Assembly: GCA_018902545.1 (NCBI GenBank)
Contig: JAHIQM010000011.1
Span: 62,001-126,000, forward strand
DNA from: Pseudomonadota bacterium
Lineage (GTDB): Bacteria; Desulfobacterota; Desulfovibrionia; Desulfovibrionales; Desulfomicrobiaceae
Direction: 5' to 3'
DNA length: 64,000 nucleotides
The translations under genes and the position numbers were made by a program. The notes beneath the pieces were generated by a model. The model did not search any database. It saw only the letters and a list, made by a program, of their open reading frames with translations, and was not told the DNA's origin. Positions 8,517 through 18,331 of this stretch are shown here, piece by piece (position 1 is the first letter of the stretch; each line of letters starts with the position of its first letter).

Positions 8517-10262
8517 TCAGCGGCGCGCCAGAAGCGATCCCTCGAAGAGACCCTGAAAGAAATTGGCCGCATTCACTCCCAGGGAGCGAATGCGGTATCC
8601 GCCCTCCTGCACCACCACGGTGTGTCTGCCCAGCGCCCCGATCAATTTTCCGTTCTGAAAGAAATCCCTGGCCTGCAGCAGCCATGTGCCCGTGGGGTCG
8701 CCTTTGGCCGGGTCGAGGCCGAGTCCGAGCACCAGAAATGCCGGCTCGAAGTCGGAAATGACACGCAGAGCCCGGCGTAAAACCTCCGCATGGCCTTCTC
8801 CGTCCATTTTTTCCGGCAGGGCGTAGTTGAAATTGAAACCAAGACCCGGTCCCTCCCCTTTTTCTTCGGCGAACCCGCTGAAATACGGATAGGCGAACCT
8901 GGGGTGACCGTGGATGGAAACGGTCAACACGTCGCTTCGCTCATAGAAGATGTTCTGGGTTCCGTTGCCGTGATGGTAGTCGATGTCGAGCACGGCCACG
9001 CGGCCCTCGGCGCTCAGGTGCTGGGCGACCACCGCAGCGGTGTTGAAATAGCAGAACCCCCCGAAAGCCCGGTGCTCGGCATGATGGCCGGGAGGACGCA
9101 CCAGCGCATAGGCCAGGCGACGTCCCGCAAGCACTTCAAGCGCCGCGGTCATGCCGCAATCCACCGCCCCGCGCGCGGCGGCATAGGCATTGCCGTTTAT
9201 GGGCGTGAACGTATCTATGCAGTAGTATCCGGCGCGCACAGCCAGTTCCTTGGGCGGGCGGGCCGCATTTCTGATCGGAAAGACGTAGGGGTACACGGAT
9301 TTGTTTTCCGGAAGGGTGGAGCAGACCCTTTTGAGATAGTTCACGAATTTCTTGTCGTGAACCGCAGTGATGTATTTTTCGGAAAAATGTCGGGTTTGTT
9401 TTTGTTCGAAGAGATCCGTCTTTTTGATCTCTTTGAGGATCGAGTCGATACGCACCGGAGCTTCCACATAGCCACGTTCCCGGACGTGATGGATGCGATG
9501 GTTGTCATTGCTGTACAGGGCGATTTTGCGATCCCTGCTGATGGCGGGCTTTTTCACGGAAACAGTTTCTTTGAAGTAGCGTGGCTCGCGCAGGGTCGGC
9601 GGATGCGGCGGAAGCGAGTCGAGAACCATGTTCACGTACTCAGGCGAACACTTTTCCTTGTATTTTCTTTCGAGAATGGCGCGGATGATGTTGCGTGCGC
9701 GGGGTCTGGGCACCTGGAACGGCTTGTCCAGAGGATCCGCCACCAGATAGGGAGCGCAGTCATCCTCGGCCGAGAGGGGCGTCTCGTAGGCCGTGTCCAC
9801 AATGGGCCGTGCGCCGTAGCGTTCGTAAAAGCGCAGGCGGGCGATGTTTTCCCGCAGCAGGGCTTCGTCGCGGCAAAGGGTGGGATCGTCGGGCAGGCAT
9901 TCAAAAAACAGGGCCGTATCGCCAAGGGCCCGGGCTTCCTCCCGCACCCTCTCGTACAGGGCCGACCCCACGCCGCCTCCGCCATGGCGCAGACTGACGG
10001 AAAGAAAATCCAGATAGCAGAAGCGCAGGTCGGAGAAGTGGCAGAGCAGGGCAAATCCCTGCACAATCCTGCGCTGCCCTTCGGCCACGAAGACGATGGT
10101 CCGGTAGCCTTTGGCCATGGGGTTTTTGAGAGTGGCGGGCAGATTAGCCACCTCTTTCTGGGCGATGAACGGAAACCGTTCGGTCAGAATGGTCTGCACC
10201 TGTTCCACGCACTGGCTGTCGACAGGGACTGTGGTGTCGTAGATGGGACGGATGCTAAACAT
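8517..10262 (-). CDS. GNAT acetyltransferase-histone deacetylase-like fusion
   Basis: A 581-residue two-domain protein. Residues about 1-165 look like a GNAT acetyltransferase (CYLDFLSVSLRHGGGGVGSALYERV is the acetyl-CoA loop). A linker of about 80 residues follows. Residues about 250-581 form an HDAC/acetylpolyamine amidohydrolase domain with LVRPPGHHAEH, GFCYFNTAAV, AVLDIDYHHGNGTQ and SIHGHP, which supply the catalytic His pair and the Zn-binding Asp/His. Placing an acetylase and a deacetylase in one chain suggests reversible acetylation of a polyamine or lysine substrate. The start ATG follows GAGGAC. Substrate unknown. Confidence 0.85.
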   Translation of the reverse strand: MFSIRPIYDTTVPVDSQCVEQVQTILTERFPFIAQKEVANLPATLKNPMAKGYRTIVFVAEGQRRIVQGFALLCHFSDLRFCYLDFLSVSLRHGGGGVGSALYERVREEARALGDTALFFECLPDDPTLCRDEALLRENIARLRFYERYGARPIVDTAYETPLSAEDDCAPYLVADPLDKPFQVPRPRARNIIRAILERKYKEKCSPEYVNMVLDSLPPHPPTLREPRYFKETVSVKKPAISRDRKIALYSNDNHRIHHVRERGYVEAPVRIDSILKEIKKTDLFEQKQTRHFSEKYITAVHDKKFVNYLKRVCSTLPENKSVYPYVFPIRNAARPPKELAVRAGYYCIDTFTPINGNAYAAARGAVDCGMTAALEVLAGRRLAYALVRPPGHHAEHRAFGGFCYFNTAAVVAQHLSAEGRVAVLDIDYHHGNGTQNIFYERSDVLTVSIHGHPRFAYPYFSGFAEEKGEGPGLGFNFNYALPEKMDGEGHAEVLRRALRVISDFEPAFLVLGLGLDPAKGDPTGTWLLQARDFFQNGKLIGALGRHTVVVQEGGYRIRSLGVNAANFFQGLFEGSLLARR

Positions 10263-10442
10263 TTTATGTCCTCAATATTGGCGAAATTCTTTGTTACCAG
10301 CCCTTTTCCCGCTGATGACCGACGACCGTCGCCAGCACCGAAAAAGGGCGATGTCGGTCGTTTTGCACACGCCAATCCTCGCCTGCGCCAAATCTACGAT
10401 GTCGCCCGATTGCATGGCGCTTGGCTATCCGGATTCGAAAGT

Positions 10443-11321
10443 TCAGCCGCTTCTGTCACACCAGCGTTCAATGGCCTCGCGCATGGCCTTTGGCTGTTCC
10501 GTGGGTATCCAGTGCAGCGCGTCGAGGTGTTCGATGTGTCCGTGCGCAAGCTCGGCGAGCAGCCGGACCGTGATCTGCGGATCGCCAAACGCCCCTCCGG
10601 TGGACAGCAGGGACAGCACCGGAGCCTTTATGCGCGCTAGATCCGGAAGCGGACCAGTGACGGCGAGAAGGTCCTGCAGGTAGACCACGAGCGGCAGCAG
10701 GCGCAAGTCCTTTGCGGGCGAAGCATAGCGGCCTGTGGGAAAGACGCCTCCTGCTGCCGTCATCGCTTCCCGGGTGGTGCGGTCCAGTTCGGCCAGATCC
10801 AGGGTGGCGAGCCGCCTGCGGTGCACTCCTAGGGCGGCCAGGGCCATAAGAGGCGGGATCAGCATGGCGATGAGCGGGCGCAGGTTGGCCACCGTCGCCA
10901 TGCTTCCGGAGAGCGCGGCCCGGAACATGGGCTCGATGAGCACCAGCCCGGAGACCATGTCCGGGTGGCGACGGGCGAACCACAGGGCGATGTTCGCACC
11001 GAGGCAGTGTCCGACCAGTTCCGCCCTGTCCACGTGTTCGGCGTGCAGCAGCGCGGCCAGATCTGCGCACCAGACCTCCATGCCGACGCGGCCCCGATTC
11101 AGAGAGCCGCCATGGCCGCGCAGGTCCAGGCGCAGCAGGTCGCAATCCTGCGCAAGACGTGTGGTCGCCGTGAATTCCGACCAGCGGGTCATGTTGCTGG
11201 CCAGTCCGTGCAGCAGGACGAGGGTGCGCCGCGGCGCAGGGCTATGCGCCTCGCTGCGCCGCATGATGCGGTAGGCGATGGTGACACCGTCCGCCGCGAT
11301 GAATGTTTTGGCCTCTTCCAT
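10443..11321 (-). CDS. Alpha/beta hydrolase with cysteine in the nucleophile elbow
   Basis: A 292-residue alpha/beta-hydrolase fold protein. VLLHGLASNMTRW is the oxyanion region and LRLDLRGHGGS the conserved DxRGHG segment. The nucleophile elbow is VGHCLG, so Cys106 replaces the usual Ser; the DNA codon is TGC. His in DALHWIPTEQP is the likely general base. Cys nucleophiles are known in dienelactone hydrolases but are uncommon in this lipase/haloperoxidase-like branch. GGGAGAAAC precedes the ATG. The substrate is unknown. Confidence 0.82.
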   Translation of the reverse strand: MEEAKTFIAADGVTIAYRIMRRSEAHSPAPRRTLVLLHGLASNMTRWSEFTATTRLAQDCDLLRLDLRGHGGSLNRGRVGMEVWCADLAALLHAEHVDRAELVGHCLGANIALWFARRHPDMVSGLVLIEPMFRAALSGSMATVANLRPLIAMLIPPLMALAALGVHRRRLATLDLAELDRTTREAMTAAGGVFPTGRYASPAKDLRLLPLVVYLQDLLAVTGPLPDLARIKAPVLSLLSTGGAFGDPQITVRLLAELAHGHIEHLDALHWIPTEQPKAMREAIERWCDRSG

Positions 11322-11711
11322 GTTTCTCCCTGACTACGGTTCTGCCCAGTCTATGGGCCTGTAAACCAGGATTCTAGCCCATCGCTTTGCGAAGCGAAAG
11401 CTTCGAATGTCTGGGGAACCAATTGCGTACGATCGCATTTCTCCTGTTCATGGCAGAAAGGGTGTACATGGTGCCCCTTTTTTCCCTTTTAGGTCTTGTT
11501 TTACCCTTTTCGGCAAAGCAGTTCTTTATTTTAATCGGAAATTGAGGTAATTCTCAAACATGATGTTTGTGTACACAGGACAGGTCATGAGGCGTGATCG
11601 ATCTGAGCCCGCAGCAAGACCACAAACCTCCGACAGCCGACCAAAAAGTTTTTTCACAGGCATGGCGTCTTCGGTCAATCATGGAACAACCTCAAAGGTT
11701 CGGAGAAAACG
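11322..11711. other. Intergenic region upstream of the chemoreceptor
   Basis: 390 bases between divergent genes. It contains a GAAA-loop hairpin (CGAAGC-GAAA-GCTTCG near 11390-11407) and a short palindrome TGTGTACACA near 11569. I see no gene and no clear promoter consensus. Confidence 0.5.
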
Positions 11712-13664
11712 ATGAAGAACATCCCCATTCGCATGAAATTGATCGGTGGCTTTCTGGCCCTGTTGATCCTGGTTTGCTCGGGTCTCGGTTTTATCGCCTA
11801 CGATCGGGCCAAAAACGCATCCTTGAACCAGGTGCAGGAGAATATCCAGCTCATGGCGCAGGACGGGGCAAGGCTGGTCCGGAGCAAGCTTGATTTCTAC
11901 ATTCTGGGCCTGGAAGGGATCGCCAATCGGGATGTGATCCGTTCGATGAACTGGGACCGCCAAATGATGGCCATGGAGCGAGAGACCGAACGGATGAACT
12001 ATCTGGGCATGGGCGTCATCGATGCAAGCGGCCAGGCCAAGTACCCCGACGGAACAACCGCTGACCTGAGCGACAGGGAGTACTTCAAGGAGGCCATGGC
12101 CGGAAAGTCCGTGCTCTCTAATGTGATCATCAGCCGGGTCACCAACTCGCCGGTCATTATTCTTGCAACCCCAATCAAGGGGTTCGCGGGGGACGTGAAG
12201 GCCGTGCTGCTGGCCCGCCTTGACGCCACCATGCTCAGTGAGACCACGGACAACATCAAGTACGGGCAGTCTGGCTATTCATACATAATCGACGACAAAG
12301 GCGTGCTCATCGCCCACAGCAACCGGCAGTTCGTGCTGGATCAGCGCAACTTCCTCGAAGAGGGCAAGAAGGATGCCCAGTTCGCCAGACTTTCCATCAT
12401 GTTCCAGCGCATGATCAAAGGCGAGATAGGCTTTGACCAGTACCCGTTTATGGGTTCCGACCGTTTCTTCGGCTTCGCGCCCATCGAGGGCTCCGGTTGG
12501 TCCATAGCTGTGGGTGCCATGCAGGACGACGTGCTCGACGACATATACCAGATGCGCTGGATGATCGGCCTGGCCTCCCTGGCCTTTTTCGTCGTTGGCA
12601 TCATCATCGCCCTTATGATCAGCCGCGCCATCCTGCTCCCGGTACGGAACTGCGTGAATCTGCTTAAAGACATTTCCGAGGGCGAAGGTGACCTGACCAA
12701 GCGACTGCCGGTGGATAGCAAGGACGAGATCGGCCAGTTGGGGCTGTATTTCAATACGTTTGTCGAAAAGCTGCAACGCATCATCGCGGAAATAAGCGGC
12801 AACGCTCAGACCGTGGCTTCCTCGGCCACCCAGCTTTCGGCTGTGAGCAAGCAGACGACGCAGAGCGTGCAGTCCCTTTCCTCCAAGACTTCCACCGTGG
12901 CCACCGCCGCAGAGGAGATGAGCGCCAACATCACCTCCGTCGCCGCAGGCATGGAAGAAACCACCACCAATCTGTCCTCGGTGGCCGCAGCCACGGAAGA
13001 AATGACCTCGACCATTGGCGAAATCTCCGTCAACACCGAGCGCGCCCGGGGCACCACCGACAGCGCCGCGCGCCAGGTGGACAATTTCGCAGGCATCCTG
13101 CGCGATCTTGGCGCTTCGGCTCAGGAAATCGGCAAGGTCACGGACACCATCTCCGCCATCTCCTCGCAGACCAACCTGCTGGCCCTCAATGCCACCATCG
13201 AGGCGGCAAGGGCCGGTGACGCGGGGCGTGGCTTTGCCGTCGTGGCCAACGAGATCAAGGAGCTTGCCTTGAAAACCGCCGAGGCCACCAACGATATCAG
13301 AACCAAGATCAACGGCATCCAGACCGCCTCCGGCAGCGCCGTGACCGATATCGGCCAGATAGTGAAGGTCATCGGCGATGTGAATGATATCGTGACCACC
13401 ATCGCCGCCGCCATCGAGGAACAGTCCGCCGTGACCCGTGAAGTGGCTACCAACATCAACCAGGCCACCACCGGCGTGCAAGACGCCTCGGTGCGTGCAT
13501 CGGAAATGTCCGGAGTGTCCAGGGATATCGCCCAGGACATCACGGCCGTTGATTCCATCACCGGTGACATCCGCTCCGGCGGCGAGCAGGTCGAGGCCAG
13601 CGCGGAAGAACTCTCCAAGCTCGCCGAGCAGCTCAAGGGGTTGGTTGGTCAGTTCAAGATCTAG
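11712..13664 (+). CDS. Methyl-accepting chemotaxis protein with Cache sensor
   Basis: A 650-residue transducer. TM1 is around 10-29, a periplasmic double-Cache-type domain around 36-278 ([29 protein letters not shown]), and TM2 around 281-303. A HAMP domain follows, then a long methyl-accepting coiled coil with the hairpin tip [20 protein letters not shown]. It senses a small extracellular ligand and signals to CheA/CheW. No C-terminal CheR-docking pentapeptide is seen (ends KGLVGQFKI). It is monocistronic with a terminator behind it. Confidence 0.92.
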   Translation: MKNIPIRMKLIGGFLALLILVCSGLGFIAYDRAKNASLNQVQENIQLMAQDGARLVRSKLDFYILGLEGIANRDVIRSMNWDRQMMAMERETERMNYLGMGVIDASGQAKYPDGTTADLSDREYFKEAMAGKSVLSNVIISRVTNSPVIILATPIKGFAGDVKAVLLARLDATMLSETTDNIKYGQSGYSYIIDDKGVLIAHSNRQFVLDQRNFLEEGKKDAQFARLSIMFQRMIKGEIGFDQYPFMGSDRFFGFAPIEGSGWSIAVGAMQDDVLDDIYQMRWMIGLASLAFFVVGIIIALMISRAILLPVRNCVNLLKDISEGEGDLTKRLPVDSKDEIGQLGLYFNTFVEKLQRIIAEISGNAQTVASSATQLSAVSKQTTQSVQSLSSKTSTVATAAEEMSANITSVAAGMEETTTNLSSVAAATEEMTSTIGEISVNTERARGTTDSAARQVDNFAGILRDLGASAQEIGKVTDTISAISSQTNLLALNATIEAARAGDAGRGFAVVANEIKELALKTAEATNDIRTKINGIQTASGSAVTDIGQIVKVIGDVNDIVTTIAAAIEEQSAVTREVATNINQATTGVQDASVRASEMSGVSRDIAQDITAVDSITGDIRSGGEQVEASAEELSKLAEQLKGLVGQFKI

Positions 13665-13693
13665 AAAAAAAGGCCCGGGAATTTTCCCGGGCC
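13665..13693 (-). terminator. Terminator for the minus-strand DapB-like gene
   Basis: Perfect 10-bp stem GGCCCGGGAA/TTCCCGGGCC (13672-13681 and 13684-13693) with seven A next to it on plus, giving a U run for minus transcripts. It lies beyond the stop of the gene at 13836. Confidence 0.8.
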
Positions 13694-13714
13694 ACTCGCG
13701 ATCAGTTTTCTGTC

Positions 13715-13743
13715 GGCCCAGGAAGGTTTTTCCGGGCCTTTTT
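13715..13743 (+). terminator. Terminator for the chemoreceptor gene
   Basis: GGCCCAGGAA (13715-13724) pairs with TTCCGGGCC (13730-13738) with one bulge and is followed by five T. Together with the preceding hairpin it separates two convergent genes. Confidence 0.8.
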
Positions 13744-13835
13744 CATGCGCTGCGTCCGGCTGGAGCCATCATCACGCCCTGGAACAGTCCGTCTGGCGTG
13801 ACATGGGGACAAGACGCAGCCGTGTGCCTCAGGCG

Positions 13836-14567
13836 TCAGGGATGAGTCGGGGTCTTTTCTTCGTGGGGAAGGCGGCTTTGCGACTGGACGTCGCTCACAA
13901 TGAGGTCAACGACATCGTGGCAACCGGGATCAGGTTTTTTATTCAACGCCATCTCGATGAGTCTGGCCAGGCCCGAAGCGTAGGCCGCTTTGCCAAGCAC
14001 CCGCGTTTGCAGCCGGATTTGAACTTCCGGATCGCTGATCACGATCTCGTGGTAGGCATGACGGTCCAGATAGTCGTGCGGGATTCCAAGCACCTCGTTT
14101 TGCGCCTTCGGGTTCCGTTCTGAGTGGATTTCGGCTTCCGGCACGCCCAGCGACTGTGCCAGATGGACGGCGGTGCCGGGTTTGGTGCTTTTTGATGACT
14201 GGTGGGACTCGGTGATGCGGATGTCATGCCCCCGGAAATTTCCGGACGCCTGTTTGATCATGGCCATGAAGCTGAGCATCAGCATGTTCACGTTTGGGCA
14301 GATGATGAGCGGAAAGTCCGGGTCCGCTGGAAGGGGTGAGCCGCCCGTGGACAGGTCGAAGAGCATGGACCCGGTGTCCGAACAGAACGCGACGGCATCA
14401 CCCAGTTCACGTCCGGAACCGGCGTGCACGACAATGCATCGACCATCCTGCACCGTGTCCCGTCTGTCCCACGGAGTGACACCGGAAATTGCCGGGCTTT
14501 GCAGCCCGCTTAAAAGCTCCGTGGCCAGCTTTCCGCGGCCGATGACGAGTATTGCAAACTTTTCCAA
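13836..14567 (-). CDS. DapB-like NAD(P)H-dependent reductase
   Basis: A 243-residue protein with an N-terminal nucleotide-binding start (FAILVIGRGKLATELLSGL). The central segment TESHQSSKSTKPGTAVHLA resembles the catalytic loop of dihydrodipicolinate reductase (HHxxKxDAPSGTA), but with His-Gln and KPGTA instead of the canonical residues. It may be a diverged DapB or a relative acting on another substrate. The start is TTG at 14565-14567 after AGGAAAGG; no ATG fits nearby. It lies 75 bases downstream of the hybrid kinase stop. Confidence 0.6.
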   Translation of the reverse strand: MEKFAILVIGRGKLATELLSGLQSPAISGVTPWDRRDTVQDGRCIVVHAGSGRELGDAVAFCSDTGSMLFDLSTGGSPLPADPDFPLIICPNVNMLMLSFMAMIKQASGNFRGHDIRITESHQSSKSTKPGTAVHLAQSLGVPEAEIHSERNPKAQNEVLGIPHDYLDRHAYHEIVISDPEVQIRLQTRVLGKAAYASGLARLIEMALNKKPDPGCHDVVDLIVSDVQSQSRLPHEEKTPTHP

Positions 14568-14642
14568 TAAGACCTTTCCTTTTCTTAAATTCCCGCAAAA
14601 AATCTCAAGTCGTCGTTGACAGGTATTCCCGCCTTTGAACGG

Positions 14643-17600
14643 CTACCTGTTCGTCCTGCTCATGACCCGGCCAATGGCCTGCCGCAGTTCCTTTATGCTC
14701 ACGGGCTTGGCCACGTAGTCGTCCATTCCGGACTTCAGGAACGCATCTCTGTCGCCGTTCATGGCATAGGCCGTCATGGCGATGATCGGGACGTTCCTGG
14801 ACTCCTCTCCGGCCTGGCCCGCGCGGATGCGGCTGGTAGCCTCGACTCCGTCCACGCCTGGCATCTGCACGTCCATGAGCACCAGATCGAAGCGGTTGCT
14901 CGCGAGCATGTCGAGGGCCCCCTGTCCGTCCTCCACGCGTGTTACCTGGGCTCCGGCCTTGCCCAGGATAGCCGCTGCGGCCAGGGCGCTGACCGGGTCG
15001 TCCTCGGCCAGCAGAATCCGCATGTCCTCCAGGCTGAATGGAGCGTCCTGGTCTGGGGAGGGGGCGTGACGTTGCAGGCCGTAGTCCACGGCGAAGCTCA
15101 GTGCAAAAGACACTGTCGTGCCCACGCCAGGTTCGCTGATCACGGCCAGGCCTCCGCCCATGAGCTCCACGAGGCGCTTGCAGATGGACAGACCAAGCCC
15201 GGCCCCCTGATGGGTCCGGGCATATCCGTTATCGACCTGCGAAAAAGGCTGGAAGAGGTCGATGAGATGCTCGTCGGCGATTCCTATGCCCGTGTCGGAA
15301 ACAGAGAAATACACACGGCAATGCCCGGCTATCAGCGGTGACAGGGCCACGGCTTCAATCATAACCCGGCCTGACGGGGTGAACTTGCAGGCATTGCCCA
15401 CCAGGTTGACCAGCACCTGCTGCAACCGGGCGGCGTCGCCCAGCACCTTGGGGGGAATGGCCGGGTCCGACTCAACGCACAAGTCAACCCCGCACTCCCT
15501 GGCGGTGGGCGAAAAGAGGTCAATCGTGTGGTGCAGCAGCTCCAAAACGTTCATGGATCCAGACTGGATGGAGAGCTTGCCTGCTTCGATGCGCGACAAG
15601 TCCAGTATGTCCGAAAGCAGGCGGACCAGCCGTGTGCAGGATTGGATGGCGGTGGCGGTGAAGCCTGACTGCTCTTCGTCAAGGGGTGTGGTCTGCAGGA
15701 GCTGCAGCATGCCCATGACCCCGTTGATGGGGGTGCGGATCTCATGGCTCATATTGGCCAGAAATGCTGATTTTGCGCTGTTTGCGGCTTCCGCCGCAGC
15801 CTTCGCCTCACGAAGAGCGTTCTCGGCCTGTTTACGGTCGCTGATATCAAGGATCAGTCCTTCCAGGCCCAGAACCTCGCCCTTGGCGGAAAAAATGGCC
15901 TGACCCTGCTCCCAGACCCACTTGGTCTGCCCCTGGGCGGTGCGGATTTCGTACTCGACATGCACGGGCAGGCGTTGTGCGATGCGTCCTTCCCAAGTGT
16001 CCCTGAGCATCTGGCGGTATTCGGGCAGAATGAGGTCATTGAAGGACAGGCGACTGTTGTGCAGCAGATCCTTGATTTCGTACCCGGTCAGCTCTGTGCA
16101 GCCCTCGGAGATGAATTCCATCGTCCATTGCTCGTCGTAACAGCATCGGTAAGCCATGCCGGGCAGGTTTCTGAGCAACACGGACTTGCTGCGTTCGCTC
16201 TCAATCAGCGCCTCTTCGGCCAGCTTTCGATCGGTGATGTCGCGGGCCACCCAGACAACGGTGTCCTGCGTAAGGGGGGTCGCAACGCCGAAAAACCAGG
16301 TCGGCGCGCCGTTGATTTCGAGCTGGTAATCGAGGCTCGCCTTTGTGTTTGACTCGAGCGCGGCGTGGATGACTTCCAGTACACCTTTCGACATCTCGGG
16401 AGAAATGACTTCGTCCACGGTCTTGCCAAGCAATGTTTGCGGCGGACGGTAAAACAGATTTGTGTTGGTGGGAGCGATCTCCAGATAACGTCCTTCACGG
16501 TCCAGGACCAGAACCACATCGGTCATGGATTCAAAAAGGGAACGGATCTTTTTTTCGCTGCGGCGCGAGTCGGCCACGGCTGCGTTGCGTTGCCGGACAC
16601 CCACGACCAGCCTGACGACCAGGCCGAGCAGCACCACGGACAACCCGCCCAGCAGCAGCAAGAACGCGCGGGTGCGTTCCCTCAAGGCGGTCTCGGACTG
16701 CTTGTCCGCTGTGATGTCGTGAACAATGGAATAGAGAATGGTGCGCCCTTCGGTGGTGATGCCCGCGCTGAACACGGCGACATCACGGATCGACCCGTCG
16801 GCCAGACGGTGGCGAAATTCAAAATGCGAACGGTTGCCCGCCTTGGCCTGCCGCATCTCCTCCGCCACTTCCTCGGAGGAGAGGATGTTGATGTCCTCGA
16901 TGCGCATCCCGGTCAGTTCTTCCAGGCTCCACCCGTAGTAGCTGATCGCAGCCGGATTGGCGTCGATGATCAGGCCGGACACCGGTTCAACGAGCAGCGA
17001 GACGGCGCCATGGTTCACAAAGAGGGTCCTGAAACGCTCCTCGCTCTCTCGCAGGGCGGAGAACATGACCGCCTGCTGGGTCTCGGCCTCCTTACGGGCC
17101 GTGATGTCAAGTACCGTAAAGGTAACGCCGACCGAAAAATCGTCAGGATCAAGGGGGGTGGAGGACAAGATGACGTGCCGGATTGATCCGTCCTTGCGCA
17201 GCCAGCGGGTTTCCACCGATCCGGTGCCCTTCACTGAAATTTGCCGGTACTTTTCCCGGCCCACGAACTCGAACTCATCCTGTGTAGGATACAGCATCCG
17301 GGCGTTTTGGCCGAGGAGTTCGTCCCGGGTGTACCCGGTCAAGTCGAGGATGTAGTCATTGACCTGAACGATGACCCGATGCTCCACCACGCCGATGCCG
17401 GTGGGAGCGCTCTTGAGGATGCTGGCCAGCATCAGCTCTGTCCGCTGCTGATCGTCCATCGATTGGACATCTTCCGCCATGAGCGGTGCGGCGGAGAGCA
17501 GGGTAAAAGCGATTGCAAGAAGAATCGCCAGCACCGCATCGCCAATGAGGTGGTCCGGAAAGTGGAACACATCGTTCCCGTGCCGCGCGCACTGCGTAGC

Positions 17601-17741
17601 CCGCAGCATGCGCATGCGGTTCTGCGTCGGTATCGCTCTGTGCTGCGTCAAAGGCAGGCCGCTGGTGGACATGCTCTTCCTGTTCGTCAGGCACACGCCT
17701 GAAGTTATGATGGTGAAATATGCGAAATCTGTTTCGCTCAT
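14643..17741 (-). CDS. Hybrid sensor histidine kinase with multiple PAS domains
   Basis: A 1032-residue protein. There is a membrane segment around 69-88 (AVLAILLAIAFTLLSAAPLMA), then two PAS domains (about 103-220 and 236-350) and a second membrane segment around 363-383. Two more PAS domains follow (about 400-515 and 525-650), then HisKA with phospho-acceptor His in NMSHEIRTP, HATPase_c, and a C-terminal receiver with Asp in VLMDVQMPG. It would autophosphorylate and relay to its own receiver; output partner unknown. No strong ribosome site precedes the first ATG, so the start could be further in. Confidence 0.9.
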   Translation of the reverse strand: MSETDFAYFTIITSGVCLTNRKSMSTSGLPLTQHRAIPTQNRMRMLRATQCARHGNDVFHFPDHLIGDAVLAILLAIAFTLLSAAPLMAEDVQSMDDQQRTELMLASILKSAPTGIGVVEHRVIVQVNDYILDLTGYTRDELLGQNARMLYPTQDEFEFVGREKYRQISVKGTGSVETRWLRKDGSIRHVILSSTPLDPDDFSVGVTFTVLDITARKEAETQQAVMFSALRESEERFRTLFVNHGAVSLLVEPVSGLIIDANPAAISYYGWSLEELTGMRIEDINILSSEEVAEEMRQAKAGNRSHFEFRHRLADGSIRDVAVFSAGITTEGRTILYSIVHDITADKQSETALRERTRAFLLLLGGLSVVLLGLVVRLVVGVRQRNAAVADSRRSEKKIRSLFESMTDVVLVLDREGRYLEIAPTNTNLFYRPPQTLLGKTVDEVISPEMSKGVLEVIHAALESNTKASLDYQLEINGAPTWFFGVATPLTQDTVVWVARDITDRKLAEEALIESERSKSVLLRNLPGMAYRCCYDEQWTMEFISEGCTELTGYEIKDLLHNSRLSFNDLILPEYRQMLRDTWEGRIAQRLPVHVEYEIRTAQGQTKWVWEQGQAIFSAKGEVLGLEGLILDISDRKQAENALREAKAAAEAANSAKSAFLANMSHEIRTPINGVMGMLQLLQTTPLDEEQSGFTATAIQSCTRLVRLLSDILDLSRIEAGKLSIQSGSMNVLELLHHTIDLFSPTARECGVDLCVESDPAIPPKVLGDAARLQQVLVNLVGNACKFTPSGRVMIEAVALSPLIAGHCRVYFSVSDTGIGIADEHLIDLFQPFSQVDNGYARTHQGAGLGLSICKRLVELMGGGLAVISEPGVGTTVSFALSFAVDYGLQRHAPSPDQDAPFSLEDMRILLAEDDPVSALAAAAILGKAGAQVTRVEDGQGALDMLASNRFDLVLMDVQMPGVDGVEATSRIRAGQAGEESRNVPIIAMTAYAMNGDRDAFLKSGMDDYVAKPVSIKELRQAIGRVMSRTNR

Positions 17742-17921
17742 TCGCAGGATTCAGGTCAAGGGAAAGTGCGACTTGACTTCAAGGAGTGACGACAGATTGT
17801 CACCAGTTGAAGTTGCCCTATGCCTTTAACCGCAGAATCCCACATATCTATCGCATGTGATGGCAGGTTACACTGCTATGCCCACTCATCGTTCGCTTTT
17901 GCCTCTTCGTTTTTGATATAA

Positions 17922-17976
17922 AATCAAGTAGTTATGTTTTTCGTCGCTTGTGCTTTTCGCCCGGCATGGTCTTTGC
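17922..17976 (+). promoter_or_regulatory. Sigma54 promoter with IHF site, upstream of desulforedoxin
   Basis: GGCATGGTCTTTGC at 17963-17976 matches the -24/-12 consensus GGCAC-N5-TTGC except one base. AATCAAGTAGTTA at 17922-17934 matches the IHF consensus WATCARNNNNTTR perfectly, 29 bases upstream of the -24 element. The ATG is 43 bases downstream. An inverted CACAT/ATGTG pair further upstream is a possible activator site. Confidence 0.7.
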
Positions 17977-18018
17977 GGTGAATCATGACCAACTCTAACA
18001 TTCAACCAGGAGAAACCT

Positions 18019-18135
18019 ATGGCTTCTGAAAAAGGTGAAGTTTACAAATGTGAAGCATGCGGTTCCGTAGTGCTTGTGAAGGAAGGTGGGGAGGGCGAAC
18101 TTGTGTGTTGCGACCAGCCCATGGTCAAGCAGTAA
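18019..18135 (+). CDS. dsr: Desulforedoxin (rubredoxin-like Fe protein)
   Basis: A 38-residue protein starting [15 protein letters not shown] and ending [11 protein letters not shown]. Cys11, Cys14, Cys30 and Cys31 form the CxxC...CC iron site typical of desulforedoxin, a small homodimeric electron carrier first known from Desulfovibrio gigas. The same fold is the N-terminal domain of desulfoferrodoxin, but here the reading frame stops after it. GGAGA precedes the ATG. It is monocistronic. A MITE-like repeat now lies between the stop codon and what looks like its original terminator. A role in oxygen or superoxide defence is inference. Confidence 0.95.
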   Translation: MASEKGEVYKCEACGSVVLVKEGGEGELVCCDQPMVKQ

Positions 18136-18145
18136 TTTTTAAAAT

Positions 18146-18320
18146 TAATGATGTCACTGCAAAAAGTCGCGAGAGAGTCTGCGCGTCATCCCCGCCAACG
18201 TGTGCCCAGCATGGGTAGGCGGGCTTGTGCCTGCGAGGTTGATCCATTTTTTACAGGTAGTTAAAAATACATGGACCCCCTTCTCCAAGGGGAGACGATT
18301 TTTTTGCAGTGACATCATTA
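18146..18320. repeat. MITE-like palindromic repeat, copy 2
   Basis: Terminal inverted repeats TAATGATGTCACTGC and its complement end at 18146 and 18320, followed inward by AAAAAGTCG (left) and the complement of CGATTTTTT (right). Internal GGACCCCCTTCTCC is like copies 1 and 3. Inserted 10 bases after the desulforedoxin stop. Confidence 0.85.
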
Positions 18321-18331
18321 ATACAAATAAT

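Noticed and set aside
8790-10640. A 616-codon plus-strand open frame opposite the GNAT-HDAC gene.
   Set aside because: It is the antisense shadow of a recognisable two-domain enzyme with a good ribosome site, and it runs past that gene's start into non-coding sequence.
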